NCBI GenBank assembly: GCA_021234155.1
Contig: JAJEKV010000105.1
Location: forward strand, 1,588,494 to 1,652,493
DNA length: 64,000 nucleotides
From: Isoetes taiwanensis
Lineage: Eukaryota; Streptophyta; Lycopodiopsida; Isoetales; Isoetaceae
Direction of reading: 5' to 3'
A model generated the notes under the pieces. It was not told the origin of the DNA and did no database searches. It worked only from the letters and a program-made list of their open reading frames with translations. Position numbers and translations under genes: made by a program. Of the stretch, positions 47,086 through 58,313 are shown one piece after another (position 1 is the first letter of the stretch; each line of letters starts with the position of its first letter).

Positions 47086-47365
47086 GAAATGGTATGTTTG
47101 TGCATGTTTGAGCTGCTTAATTGTTTTGAGGGGCAAGTTTCTAATTGTGTTATATTTTTTTAATTGAGTTCAATGGTGCGAGGAAGCTCTGTTTTTGGAA
47201 GCCCTGTCGTGTCCACATGCCCGTGGGCGAAATTGGGCAGCGGATGGTGTGAGTGAGTCGAAGAAGGGCCACGATCGGGGCCCCATCATTGCCGGGTTTT
47301 TTGGTCGGGGGGTGCAGAGAAGTGTGAGCTGATGGCCATGGAACGAGGGCCATTGAAAAAAAAAA

Positions 47366-47605
47366 ATGGAAGCAAAGAATGGGGATCCGGCGCCTGCGGC
47401 AAAAGCTTCAGAGGATGCGGGGAGCCGGAAGGACAGGGAAGAATGGAGCGAGGGGGCGATTTGTGCTTTGTTAGATTCATACACAGAATTGAATGGGAAG
47501 GGGCTAAAGAGCAAGGATTGCGATGAAGTAGTGAGTTCTGTGAACAGCAGAAACGGGGGGAAGAAATCCACCAAGACCATCGAGCACTGCCGGCCGGAGT
47601 TCTAA
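47366..47605 (+). pseudogene. Trihelix DNA-binding domain fragment
   Basis: Residues 20-75 read DREEWSEGAICALLDSYTE, then a KGLKSKDCDEVVSSV segment and KSTKTIEHCR. This is the N-terminal two thirds of a SIP1-type trihelix (Myb/SANT-like) domain, in which W-x-E-G-A and the x-Q-C-K-N-K third helix are typical. Here the third helix is cut short: stop TAA follows EHCRPEF. One conserved Trp (KxWxEV) is Cys. Full trihelix factors are nuclear DNA-binding proteins; this is probably a truncated copy. The frame may start at 47366 or upstream. 47606-48020 is otherwise empty. Confidence 0.65.
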
Positions 47606-48025
47606 GCCAGTGGTAAACTGGCCACGGATTCTTGAGCCACAGAATTTAGAAGAAGAGATGCTAGGTCTTTGTTTTCTTGCTTTCTTTCTTGGATGATGGC
47701 AGTAGTTAGATGTAATTGGAAGGGTTCTGGTGAGGCCACAGCCTTGGCCTGGAGGTAACCTTGAAATCTGAAACTTGAGTACATTCTTAAAACAAAGAAT
47801 GGTCACCCAAGCCTTATAAGGTTAACAACTTCTTCAACCAAATAATGTGACATTGCTTTCCCTGTCCTCATCCCGCATCCTATTCTGCAGCAGGTCAATG
47901 GTTTTGTTTAGCAGGAAACAGATCTATCTACAAACACCGGCACCAAGGAAAACGTTCTTGAAAAAAAAATCCTATCACTTTTGTGAAAAAAGAAAAAAAC
48001 AGTTGTTGTTTGACCTCATAAATAA

Positions 48026-49330
48026 TTAAGAATAGAATATGATTTATCGTCCACGGAGACCAACTGAACTATGGGACCCAAAGAGAGAGCAGCAAGCGTA
48101 TTACTTTTACGATTAAAAACCCCCCGCCCCGAAGGGTTTTCGAGGGAAGAACCTTAGCAGTAATAAGGATGCTGGTATACCTGTACAAACGTATATGACA
48201 ATTCAATGTTGTACCGAAGGATACAACTGAGTCCGTCTATCCATAACCTCCTGGAAGTATGATCCCAACAAGCCCATGGAGGCCGTGTTCAACAGCTCAT
48301 GCAGGGGCTGGTGAGGCACAATTAACTGAACATAACGTGCCCCGATATTATCAAACGTTGGGCAGGCCAGGAGGGAAGGCATGACTTTCATCCTCAATGA
48401 CACCCTGTTAGCAACACTGACAGATCCTGTCCTCACGTGGCTCCCGAGTCCATCGCCCTGTCTCAATGCGGAGGCAGTGTACACCCGTGCTAATGGAAGC
48501 TATCAGTCTGCACTTCTTCATGGGCAAATGAGTGCGCAGTAGTGCTGTGGGCCTCTTGTTGTGAGCATGGGGTTGACTTGTTGCCTGTAGTGTGCCATTT
48601 TAACATGCAGCAAGGCATCTGCATCCTAGAGCTTGGCAAGGAAGCTAGCATCTAGATACTGCCGCAATGCATTGTGCTCCTTCTTTGTCCGTACCTGCCC
48701 GCATCTGTGTGCCTGCACATTTCAACGTAAGAACCACTGGGCTTGCTTGTCCTTCCAGCAGGCTTTGAGGCACTGTGGACCCATTGCTACTGCCAACGCA
48801 AGGTTGGGCAATCAGGCATCACCCATACCAACTACCTTCTGAAAGTAAATAATATGGCGTTCCAATGCAGCCCTTTGAAGGGGTAGAAAACCCATCTTCT
48901 GGAGCAGGATCTGATATGGAACTGTGGATTTTACCCCAAGTACCCGTGCTAAGAAGGCCTTCTGTACCTGCTCCAGGTCATTCCAGGTAATGAGGGATAT
49001 CACCGGACCCCACACCTCTGCTCCGTATAAGAGAACCGGCTCGACCAAGACCTTGAACAGGTGTGGTGGCCCCAGGCATACAACTCTGCCTTGTGGCTAT
49101 TGCTCTGCATGGCATATAGTGCTTTCCAGCCTGCTGCAACACACAACTTGATGGAAAGCATCCCAGTGCGTGGTAGTAGAAAACTCGATCCCTAAATACT
49201 TGTAGGATGAAGCTACCTCTACATCTGTCCCTGGCAAGAGATACTTTGAAGCTTTGGCATATGCTAACGTTTGCCATATGATTACAAAACTCTAGTACAA
49301 TACAAACTTCTTTATTCCAAGGTCCCATTA
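48026..49330 (-). mobile_element. LINE ORF2 3' part with pentamer tail
   Basis: A leftward-reading, 5'-truncated non-LTR retrotransposon. From about 49260 the frame passes through KYLGIEFS-like and LLYGAEVWGP blocks to LEQVQKAFLARVLGVKS and GFLPLQRAALERHI (49048-48812). These are the conserved region downstream of the reverse transcriptase active site in LINE ORF2. Stops and frame changes follow, with the C-terminal Cys/His region near 48480-48203. The 3' end is CTCCGTGGACGATAAATC at about 48060-48040, with a short (TATTC) tail. The catalytic FADD block is missing because of truncation. It is closely related to the 26-kb fragment but differs at many positions. Confidence 0.8.
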
Positions 49331-50763
49331 CCTAGGTTCTTCCTCAACTACATTGTGATCCTCGTTAGAACTTTAGGTGATATGATTGAATTAACTAGGT
49401 GATAATTAATTACATGGAGCATGGAATAGTGGCAAAAGGTAAATATATAGAGTGTTTGCCCTCCAGTGTCTCGTGGGTATATCTGAATGCTTTTTTTCCA
49501 TCTCATTTTTATGGTAGCATGCGGTCATGGATATTTGTCTGGAAGGCATAACGACCACCTTCAAAAAAGCGAAACATGGATTGGTGTTACTAATTTGCCT
49601 TCATCCTTAAACTGCTAAAAAGAAAAAAAGAAAAAAAAAAAGAAAGAAAAAAAGAAAACTCACTCGTCTTAAAGGTATATTCATTCAATTAACATAGACT
49701 CACGAGTCTTTATGAAACATATAACATACTAATTTATTTCAAACAAAATTTACCATCATCTGCTCAAAGTTAGCGAGGTTTTGTACAGACTCCAAGGTAA
49801 AAGGTAGTTAAAGCTTATTGGTTCCTCACAAGTTCTTGATGAATGCAAATTTGGGGAGCAATTATAATGTTAGTACATACCAACTTTAGAATATTCAAGT
49901 ATGGGCTTTGATATTATCTCCCTTAGTAAATTTCGGCAGGTGTTGAATACATATCTACAACTTCATGGCGATCTACAGAGAGATCTATTTATGCTCGGCC
50001 GTCAATAGTAGTAACTAGTTACGGTGCCCAGCGATACTAGGCAAGCTATTCTCTGCCATTGGGTCGCATTGTTTATCCACCCACCCACCCAATGTACACT
50101 AAAACTAAAAAAAATCCTCGCGATTGCTACCAGACCAATTTGATGTGATCTCAATTGTTGGATCAATTTGGTCTACAACTCACACTAAAACTTCATAATA
50201 TAAGAAAATTTATAGGCATGACCACAACTACCAAGATAATATAACCATTCACTTTTAAAGTATTAAATCACAACTATCAAGATAAGATAACGATAGGATA
50301 GAAGTATTTCTTTTCTCCTTGACTAGCTCCAGCATCCGTTCTTCTTGACGAGTTTTCCTTTGTGATGCATTCTGAATCCCTAGTGGAGATGCAAGATCTT
50401 CGGGGAATTGTTGATCCTCCACTAGAAGAAAAGATGATGCATATACGACTCGTACATATGGGCAATTCACTCAACTTGGCACTATTATCCTCTATGCAGT
50501 CTGAATTGTCTGTGCAGTTGCATTTTTCAAGCAAGAATCTAGAAGCAATCCTTCTTTTAGCAGCAGCATTACAAGGGCTTAAACTGCAAAATTCTAACAC
50601 AAGCACCACAAACATAGTAGTAATCTTGCAAGAAACTAGGCAACTATGGCGAACTAATTATGTATGTGCTAGGGAACCCATCAAGGAACAAAATTTCTAG
50701 GCGGGAAACGGGCAGATGGTGATGCAGCTCGTGGCCGCCGCTTGCCGGTTCCTCGTCGGGAAA
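49331..50763. other. Intergenic, no recognised gene
   Basis: Contains an A/G-rich run at about 49617-49660 and (CCCA)n at about 50080-50092. A plus-strand frame at 50362-50700 (112 codons, Leu/Ser/Gln-rich) has no recognised motif. Confidence 0.35.
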
Positions 50764-51177
50764 TGTGACGTTCTAGTATAATATACGATCCGAATACGTA
50801 TATTATACTGCCACATCACACGTACATGTCATCAGGACAAGTACGGGCGAGACGTAAAGGGTTGCACCTAAGGGGCAACCTCGTATGTTGTGCATGTTTA
50901 ATAAATATATACAACTATAAACCCCATTGCCAAATGGCAAAACCCCATTTGGCCAATGTTAACCTAACCCTAAAAGTCTCCATATAAGGGCTATTCCCTT
51001 AAACCCTAAATCTTTCTTCTTTTCGCAATTAGGATTTCCTTGGGTCATTCCGGCCAAGCCAAGACCCTAGTTCGCATTGCCAGGCTCTGAAAAGCCGCAT
51101 TTGCACAACAGATCTTCCAGCAGCAGCCGCCTTCAACCTAAACGAAGGCATGGACGCATTTCAAGGAGGAGGAGGAG
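50764..51177 (+). repeat. LTR a (Gypsy family), truncated by LTR b
   Basis: It starts TGTGACGTTC and contains a 13-bp inverted repeat (AGTATAATATACG, reversed nine bases later). It also has the GGTTGCACCTAAGGGGCAAC block, CATTGCCAAATGGC, TATAA at 50983-50987 and a telo-box-like AAACCCTAAA near 51001. The part at 51150-51177 corresponds to 63526-63560 of LTR c, so LTR a is cut about two thirds of the way or earlier by the next LTR. Confidence 0.75.
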
Positions 51178-51441
51178 TGTGACGTTCCAGCATAATATAC
51201 GCCCCGAATACGTATATTATACTGCCACGTCACCCGTACACGTCACAGATGACATGTACTTGGTGGTTGTAGTAGGTTGCACCTAGGGGGCAAGGGTTGC
51301 ACCTAGGGGGCAACTTTGAATATTGTGCATGTTAAATAAACATACACAATTAATAATCCCATGGACCCCATTGCCAAATGGCTAAACCCCATTTGCCAAT
51401 GATTAACCTAACCCTAAGGGTTTCTATATATGGGCTTCCCG
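51178..51441 (+). repeat. LTR b, head-to-tail with LTR a
   Basis: It starts TGTGACGTTCC and follows LTR c more closely than LTR a (TGACATGTACTTGGTGGTTG is shared with 63149). GGTTGCACCTAGGGGGCAA is duplicated in tandem inside it. The match stops at GGGCTTCCC (51440), where hAT transposase coding begins. Confidence 0.75.
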
Positions 51442-52573
51442 ATGAAATTTCGACATCACAGCAGCCCGAATTACAGAAATTGGCTCTTCGAGTGCTATCA
51501 CAGGCAAGTACGTACACATCTTAGTTTACCACTAGATAATTTTAGAAGCATAAATTTACCACTAGCATTAGCATTATCTTATCTTATTCTTGGTAGCCTT
51601 TTAATATTTGGTTATTGTGTTTGGTGATGGGGCCTAGTCCCCAGGTTTTAGATGGGCTGTTGCCCTTGCATGTGCAGGTTTTAGATGGGTTCCCGTGGAC
51701 GTAAAAAATCATCTTATCTTATCTTATCTTATCTTTTTTTTTTTAATGTTTGTGATTATTGTTTATTTCTAAAAATGATGTTATGTAGGATTGCTCTTCT
51801 GGTGCATGTGAGAGGAATTGGAGCGGGCACGCTCTTGCGCATACGAAAAAGAGGAATCGGCTAAAACCTGCACAGTTAGAGCGCTTAATCTTCAGCAGGG
51901 AAAATTTAAGGCTCATGAACAAATTTGAAGCAAGGGCGAAATTAGCAAAGCAGGTACATCGACATCTTTTATTTTTGCATATAATCTGTTGTTTTATCAT
52001 ATCTTATACATATGATATATTACAGGTCAATCCTCTTGAATTGACGAGAACCGATCCATGAAATTATAATCCTGCCCCAATTGATGTGCTCACTGAACAA
52101 GAGAGGGAATTAGTAAAAAAGATCTTTGAGGAAAGCACTGCATCTAGGCGGATGACTAGAAGCCAAAGTAGATTAGCCGCTGCTGCTAGCACATCTGCTG
52201 CCACTAGAAGGTCATGTAGGCAATCACAGAGGCTACGACGAGGGCGTGGAAGGGGACGAGGAAGGGCTGTTGTGAATGTGATAGAGGAGGAAGAAGAGGA
52301 ATGGGAGGAGGAACATGGGGAAGAGGCACTTGATGAGGAAGATGGGGAGGTGGAGATGGAGGACAGTTCAACAACTGAAGGAAGCTCTTCTAATGAGAGC
52401 AACGAAGATAACATTCTAGGTATAAAATGGATTTTCTATTGGTGTGCTTGCTGAATTTAATTTAAGTTTGCTAAAAAGTCTGAATTATGACAATTGAACT
52501 GACAATATGATAAACACACAATTTATTCTTATTAGGTAGTGCGGATGTGGAAGATATTTCAAGCATTAACTAG
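51441..52573 (+). pseudogene. hAT transposase, C-terminal exons
   Basis: Exons: to 51503 (PELQKLALRVLSQ), 51789-51953 (CSSGACERNWSG, then KKRNRLKPAQLERL and NLRLMNKF), 52026-52419 and 52536-52573 (stop TAG). PELQ-x-LA-x-RVLSQ and C-S-x-x-x-CERNWS are hallmarks of the hAT C-terminal dimerisation region. The first intron starts GC (CAG|GCAAG) and contains a retroelement tail (51590-51735). An in-frame TGA at 52059-52061 interrupts exon 3 of this list. The remainder is Arg/Gly-rich and then very acidic. The N-terminal catalytic part is missing, replaced by LTR b. hAT proteins move DNA by cut and paste; this is a remnant. Confidence 0.75.
51590..51735 (+). mobile_element. Short retroelement with CCGTGGACG 3' end, (ATCTT)n tail
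   Basis: It lies in the first intron of the hAT remnant. A GGTTTTAGATGGG word occurs twice, then GGTTCCCGTGGACGTAAAAA and (ATCTT)n. The insertion site itself has ATCTTATCTTATT on the left, so the tail resembles the target. The body is too short for a LINE and could be a SINE that borrows the LINE 3' end. Confidence 0.5.
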
Positions 52574-53255
52574 AATTGGCACAGGTATGCAATGTAGTTT
52601 GTATTTTAAACCTTGCTGTATTTTACGCTACTAAACTAGCTTATGAATCTATGAGACTAGATGTGTATCAGCAGCAAAACTGAAAAGGGTTGCAATTTCT
52701 CTTTCCTGTTATGTATTCTGAATTTCTGATGTAAAAATGTACATGTGTGGCCAATAGAATAGAAACCATAAACCTTGGAAGATTGAAATTTAATGACATT
52801 GTGAATTTGTGATATTATATGCAGGATAAGTAATATGTGCAGCTCAGCAGATTGTGAAGCCCTGTTCAGTGTGTTTTTTATATTATGTTTTCTATCTGCG
52901 GCAATACGAACACTTCAAATATGCTTTTCTTTCACTTCCATATGTGTTATGTATAATCCAAAGTAGATATCCATATGACAGATGACATAGTGTTTTAATA
53001 TGTAAGGTCTGATCCAATTGTGACAGATGACATGGTGATGGTATCATAGAGTTTTGGGACCCAAGGTTTTGGTCTGATCTGATGTATTATATGACAGATG
53101 ACATGGTATCGTATAGTGCTGATATGTTTCAAGATTCCAATCCAACTAAATGCTTGTCATTCTAAACTGTATGCATACAATATTGTGTTATACCAAACCA
53201 GCCAAATCAAACTATAAAAAAATGTACATATTTGCACAAACACATACAAACTGCA
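52574..53255. other. Non-coding, short repeated words
   Basis: TGACAGATGACAT recurs at about 52977, 53022 and 53093. No gene seen. Confidence 0.45.
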
Positions 53256-53429
53256 AGTACTTTATATAAAAAATGTACCGTACGTACTATAAGTACGTTA
53301 GAGGTACAGTACCTCTTACTTTTTAACGTACTTAATTTTTTTTAGGTACGTTTCATAATGGGAAGTACGGTAAGAGATATCGTACGTAAAAAAACGTTAA
53401 AACCTTCCATACGTACGAAGTACGGTACA
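53256..53429. promoter_or_regulatory. Cluster of 14 GTAC cores
   Basis: Fourteen GTAC tetramers occur in about 174 bp, against less than one expected, several as CGTACG or GTACCGTACGTAC. GTAC is the core site of SBP-box (SPL) factors, including the copper-response type. The cluster lies just before the open frame at 53468 and the Gypsy gag. A role is inferred only; it may instead be a decayed palindromic repeat. Confidence 0.4.
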
Positions 53430-53467
53430 ACACGGGGCATGACAAAGCCCTTAGGTTCTACCTCCCT

Positions 53468-53842
53468 TTGCTTATAGATGGAAGGATAGCGGTTATACAC
53501 CGCCAATTCAGCCCACGGGGTGAAGAAAGAGTCTTCATGCTCATCGCTCTCTTAGGATTCGGAAGTCATGCTCGTATGGCCCCAAACATCGACCATGTCA
53601 TCCTCGTCAAGAGAACAATAGCGTTGAGCATCTTCGACTTCGCAGTCCCCTATAGACGGCAGGGCAGATTGGCAGTGACGGCAACTTATACATCAGAAAG
53701 GGGGATTGAAGACTTAGTGACCGCACTAAGGAGGCACGGCCACAAATATCCTCAGGAACCTAAGGGGAACAATCGGCACGGCCCAAGTGAAGAAATTTCT
53801 CAAGGACAACCCGGATTATTTGAAGAAATTCTAGGAATATAA
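53468..53842 (+). CDS. Open frame of 124 codons, unknown
   Basis: Arg/Gly-rich, starting at an alternative or upstream start, with no recognised domain. It sits between the GTAC cluster and the gag region. It could be a 5' gag piece of the Gypsy element or chance. Confidence 0.25.
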   Translation: MLIDGRIAVIHRQFSPRGEERVFMLIALLGFGSHARMAPNIDHVILVKRTIALSIFDFAVPYRRQGRLAVTATYTSERGIEDLVTALRRHGHKYPQEPKGNNRHGPSEEISQGQPGLFEEILGI

Positions 53843-53948
53843 TTAGAAATGTTTTCAATTTTCTGATATCTTGAATGTAAAAGCAATAGCATATCTATGA
53901 ATATAAACCATGACCTTAATTATGTTAGCATATCTATGAATATAAACC

Positions 53949-55478
53949 ATGACCTTAATTATGTTTTCTTGTCATATAATTTTGTCCCCTCAATTGCATC
54001 GTCAAACAAACCAACGCAACAACCAAAACAAGGAACTAATGATCAGAGTTCAATCTAATGTGCATGCAACTAGAGTACCTAGAAATGTTGATGAACAGAG
54101 ACAACGTGAACAAGAGCGTACTCCACCAAGGCGCTTCCAGCCAAGAAATCTGTACCAAGAGTTTGATGCAGCAACTCTAGAAGAGGAGCTATCCCAGATC
54201 AGGTCCGACATTCATGAGATAAGGGCATTGCTAGCAGGAGCAGCAATAGGAGGGCAGGATCAGAATGTGCCATTGCCAGAAACACCGGCCGGCTGAAAGT
54301 GCAGCAAAGGAAGAGGAACCAGAGAAGAAGATCACCTAGCTCAGGCGGCTCCTCCGACTCTAGTTCAGACTCTGACTCCGGATCGGAAGAGCAGGAAGAA
54401 GAGAGGCAAGACCGCCGGGAGAATCCAAACCATGATAGGGGCAGGACACAATCTGACTATCAGAAGAAGGTTGACTTAGCGCTCAGTAATATATGGAAAG
54501 CAAAAAAGCTGGAGCAATTTTCAGGGGATAGCAGGTCCGGCATGGTTGGACGAGATGAGGGAATATGGAAATGCCTATGGCATGAAGGACAAGGACAAAA
54601 GGCAGAGTAGCGACAGCCAACTTAAAGGGAGCCGCCAGGATTTGGTGGAAAGGCTACTCCAAAGCACATGGACTGAGTAGGGACAGTTGCAGGTTCAAGA
54701 AGTTTGCTAAGGCATTCAAGCGTCACTATGTGCCAAGGGAACATAAGTGTCACATGATTCATCAGTTTTTTACCGATTGCAGCAGGGCAACAAATCAGTT
54801 CAGAAGTACACAGAGGAATTCATGAGACTAAGGCTCTATGTGCCGAAGTTGAGTGAAAGGCACGCAGTGGAGGGTTATATAGAAGGGTTGAATGAAGAGA
54901 TCCGGAAACTAGTAAGAGCAATCAACCCTAGGACGGTGTCAGAAGCAGAATCCAAAGCGGTCAGCTTGCAAGGGAGGGGACCCCAAGAGAATGCACCAAG
55001 ACAGCAGTATTTCCATGACAAGGAAAAGGGCATGGGAGGCTATAGCCCAAGAGCGGCGAGCCCAGCAGCCAGCAGGCCTCAGTACAACGCTAATTATGGG
55101 AAGCAGGGCAATGCAAACTCTGGCAAGCAGGATAAGAAACAGGTGACCTTTAAAGAGCAAGGAGGGGGATCCAACTATTCCAAGGCAGTGAGATAGTTTT
55201 TGCAATCCATTCCCAAAGAAAAGAAGGAGTGCATAGAGAAGCGGTTGTGCTTTAGGTGTTTCCAACCGGGGCATAGGACAAACAAGCGCCCCTCGATGAT
55301 GAAAGCGGCACTAGCGAGAGATGGGATGGGAGACACCAACGTAGCCGGCGGCGATGATGCACCGGACTATATTCATGGTGAGTGCCATATTTTGCAGCCA
55401 TTGATCACGGAGAACGCAGAAAGCCGCATGCCAAGTAATCTCCACAACCTGGGAAAGCCAAGGAAAAATCTTTCATAG
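53949..55478 (+). pseudogene. Ty3/Gypsy gag
   Basis: Frames 53949-54296, 54299-54610, 54747-55196 and 55200-55478 together spell one decayed gag. The parts are an Arg/Gln-rich N-terminus, a Ser/Asp low-complexity block, and a Gag core (YRLQQGNKSVQKYTEEFMRL, then a VEGYIEGL block). A Gly/Asn/Gln-rich linker and a CCHC knuckle, C-F-R-C-F-Q-P-G-H-R-T-N-K-R, follow; in the knuckle the last Cys has become Arg. Stops or frameshifts at about 54297, 54605-54745 and 55196 break it. Gag packages the RNA in cytoplasmic particles. Confidence 0.8.
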
Positions 55479-58313
55479 TCTAGATAGATACAGGGAGCAC
55501 CCATAACTTTGCTTCGCCAAGGATGGTGCAGACATTGAAGCTTAAGCCCTTAAAGTCAAAGCCTAGACCGGTTGTGTTGGCTAGTGGAGCAATCAGGCAT
55601 ACAGCAGGAAAAAGAATCAACTTATAGATTTGCCGGGAGTCAATGTGGCACTTTCGGGCTGAAGTCATGAACATCGGCAAATATGATTTGATAATAGGGA
55701 TGGAATATCTTGGACCAGCAGGAGCAGTCATTGATTGTGGGAAGCGCAAGGTGACCTTAACAACGCCAGAAGGCAAGATCATCGAGATAACAGGTAAGGA
55801 AGTAACACCAATTATGCAATGCATGTCGAGTGAGAAATTACTTAAGTGCATAAGGAAGAAGCAAGTGGCCTATCTCCTTAAACTTGAGGTCGACGACCAA
55901 GAGACAGAAGAAGAGAAAGAGGCCAAGGCATTGAGCAAGCTCCCAAAGCTGATAGCAAAGTTGGTGAAAGAATTTCATTACTTATTTCCTGATGAGATTA
56001 AGCAGCTTTCGTCCTATAGAGGAGTCGAGTGTGAAATAGCACTTGAACCAGGGACGAAGCCAACAAGCAAGGCACCTTATAGAATGTCGACCAAAGAGTT
56101 GGCGAGACTAAAGAAACAAGCGCAAGAGTTGCTAGACCTAGGGTTCATAAGACCTAGTGTCTCTCCTTTTGGAGCGCCTATTCTTTTCGTGAAGAAGAAA
56201 GATGGGAGCCTTAGAATGTGCATTGACTATCGTCAATCAAATAAGCACACCATTAAGAACAAGTATGCCTTGCCTAGATCAGACGATCTCATGGATCAGT
56301 TGCAGGGAGCAAAAATCTTTTCCAAGATAGACTTGAGATCGGGCTACCATCAAATAAGAATCAAAGAAGAAGATATCCACAAGACAGCGTTCAGGACAAG
56401 ATATGGGCACTATGAGTTCACAGTAATGCCCTTCAGACTGTCTAATGCCCCAGCAACCTTCATGAGGCTCATGAACAACGTCTTTCGTGAATTCCTAGAT
56501 TCTTTCATTATAGTCTTCTTCGACGACATCCTGGTTTACAGCAAATCTCTGGAAGAGCATGTCCAACATTTGAGAAAGGTGCTTGAAAAGTTAAGAAGGC
56601 ATCAACTCTTCGCGAAGTTATATAAGTGCCACTTCGCGACGGAAAGAGTGGAGTATCTAGGGCATGTGATCACAGAAGAAGGCATCTCCACGGACCCTGC
56701 TAAGATTGAAGCAGTGATAGATTGGCCAGCACCAAAGAATACGCATGAAGTAAGAAGCTTCCTCGGCCTAGCAGGCTATTATAGAAGGTTTGTCAAGAAC
56801 TTTGCCAAGGTAGCAGCGCCATTGACAGATCTCACGAAAGCGGGGAAGATAAAAGATTGGGCAACTCATTGGCAAAGCAAGGTCCAGAAAGCATTTGACG
56901 CATTGAAGGAAGCATTGACGACGGCGCCAGTGTTGGTCTTGCCAGATCCGGCCAAAGACAAGCTTGTGGCGACAGACGCTAGCAGGATAGCAACAGGTGC
57001 AGTTCTCAGGCAGGAGGAAAGGGTAGTGGCCCGACTCCAAGAAGATGAATGAGGCAGAGCAGCGCTACCCAACGCATGATCAGGAGCTTCTAGCTATTGT
57101 AAGAGCATTAAGAATTTGGAGACACTATCTGTTAGGGAGAAAGTTCCAATTGGACACCGATCATCAAAGTCTCCAATATATTTTCACACAACCACTCCTC
57201 AATTTGAGACAAAGGAGGTGGATGGAATTCCTTGAAGAATATGACTTCGAGATAATTTATAAGCCAGGAAAGCTCAATGTGGTTGCAGATGCTCTTTCTA
57301 GGAAGCCTTTGGCAACGAGGACACATTGTAATGCCATATCAACGCTCGTAAGCGAGTATGGCAAGAAGATCGAAGAAACCTTGCCAACAGATCCCGACTT
57401 TAAAGAAGTTTGGGCAAGTCTTTGCAAGGAGGCCAGGACCGACAAGGAAAGGGAGATGTTCGGGCACTACAAGAAGGAGGGAAACTTGCTATACCATAAA
57501 AATAAATTGTGTGTACCAGAATCTTCACAAGTTAGGAAGCTAATCCTCAATGATACACACAATAGTCCCATAGCAGGGCATACAAGGTTTATGAAGACGT
57601 ACTTCAAAATTAGAAGACTACTATACGGCCGGGCATGAAGAAGGAGATAGCAAGGTATATTCGTGAGTGCCAGATATGCCAGCAGACAAAGGCGGAACAG
57701 CTCTGAATTCCATGTGCCTTGGAACCGTTGCCTGTGCCAAATGCTAAGTGGGAGGTAATAAGTATGGACTTTATTACAGGACTCCCAAGAACAGCAAGGG
57801 GCACTGATGGTGGTAGTAGGTAAGTTGTCAAAGATGGCACATTTAGGACAACTGATACAATTGGATACTGCCGTCCTATTTGTGAAGGAGATTTTCAGAC
57901 TCCACGGCATGCCACGGGAAATAATCTCAGATAGGGACTCCAAATTCATGAGTGCCTTTTGGCAAGACCTATTCACCACCATCCAGACGAAGCTTTCAAT
58001 GAGCACGGCATATCATCCCCAAAGCGGATGGTCGGGCGGAAAGGGCCGAATAGGATCATCGAAGACATGTTAAGAAGCTATGTTTGGAACAAGCAATCTA
58101 AGTGGGATGATTTCATCCACTTAGTAGAATTCCCCTACAACAGTACCAAGCAGGAGTCATCGCAGATGAGTCCTTTTATGATCAATTACGGGTACCAGTG
58201 TCTTACCCCGGATACTTGGCACAATCATGTGTCCAAGGTAGAAGTCTCCCATGCTTTCGAAGATGCAAGAGTTGGTGGAGGAGGTAAGAGGTTACCTCCT
58301 AGCAGCGAGAAGT
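55479..58313 (+). pseudogene. Ty3/Gypsy pol: protease, RT, RNase H, integrase
   Basis: The aspartic protease site DTGSTHNF lies at about 55487, just after an in-frame stop. A 469-codon open frame (55643-57052) carries the reverse transcriptase: [29 protein letters not shown], and the catalytic FFDDILVYS at 56515-56541 (usually YVDD). It continues to the connection region and the start of RNase H (TDAS). A frameshift near 57030 moves to 57045-57638: [37 protein letters not shown], then the integrase HH zinc segment. CQICQQTK (57668), MDFITG and ISDRDSKF follow in shifting frames. The region of the catalytic Glu (about 58020-58060) is garbled. The coding breaks at 58313, where another element is inserted. 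Not functional as it stands. Confidence 0.9.

Noticed and set aside
47150-47580. Two minus-strand frames, Pro/Ser-rich
   Set aside because: They are antisense to the trihelix fragment, and only the plus strand shows a known domain.
52064-52414. Ser-rich minus-strand frame
   Set aside because: It is the antisense of the acidic hAT exon, whose plus-strand frame has splice sites and family motifs.
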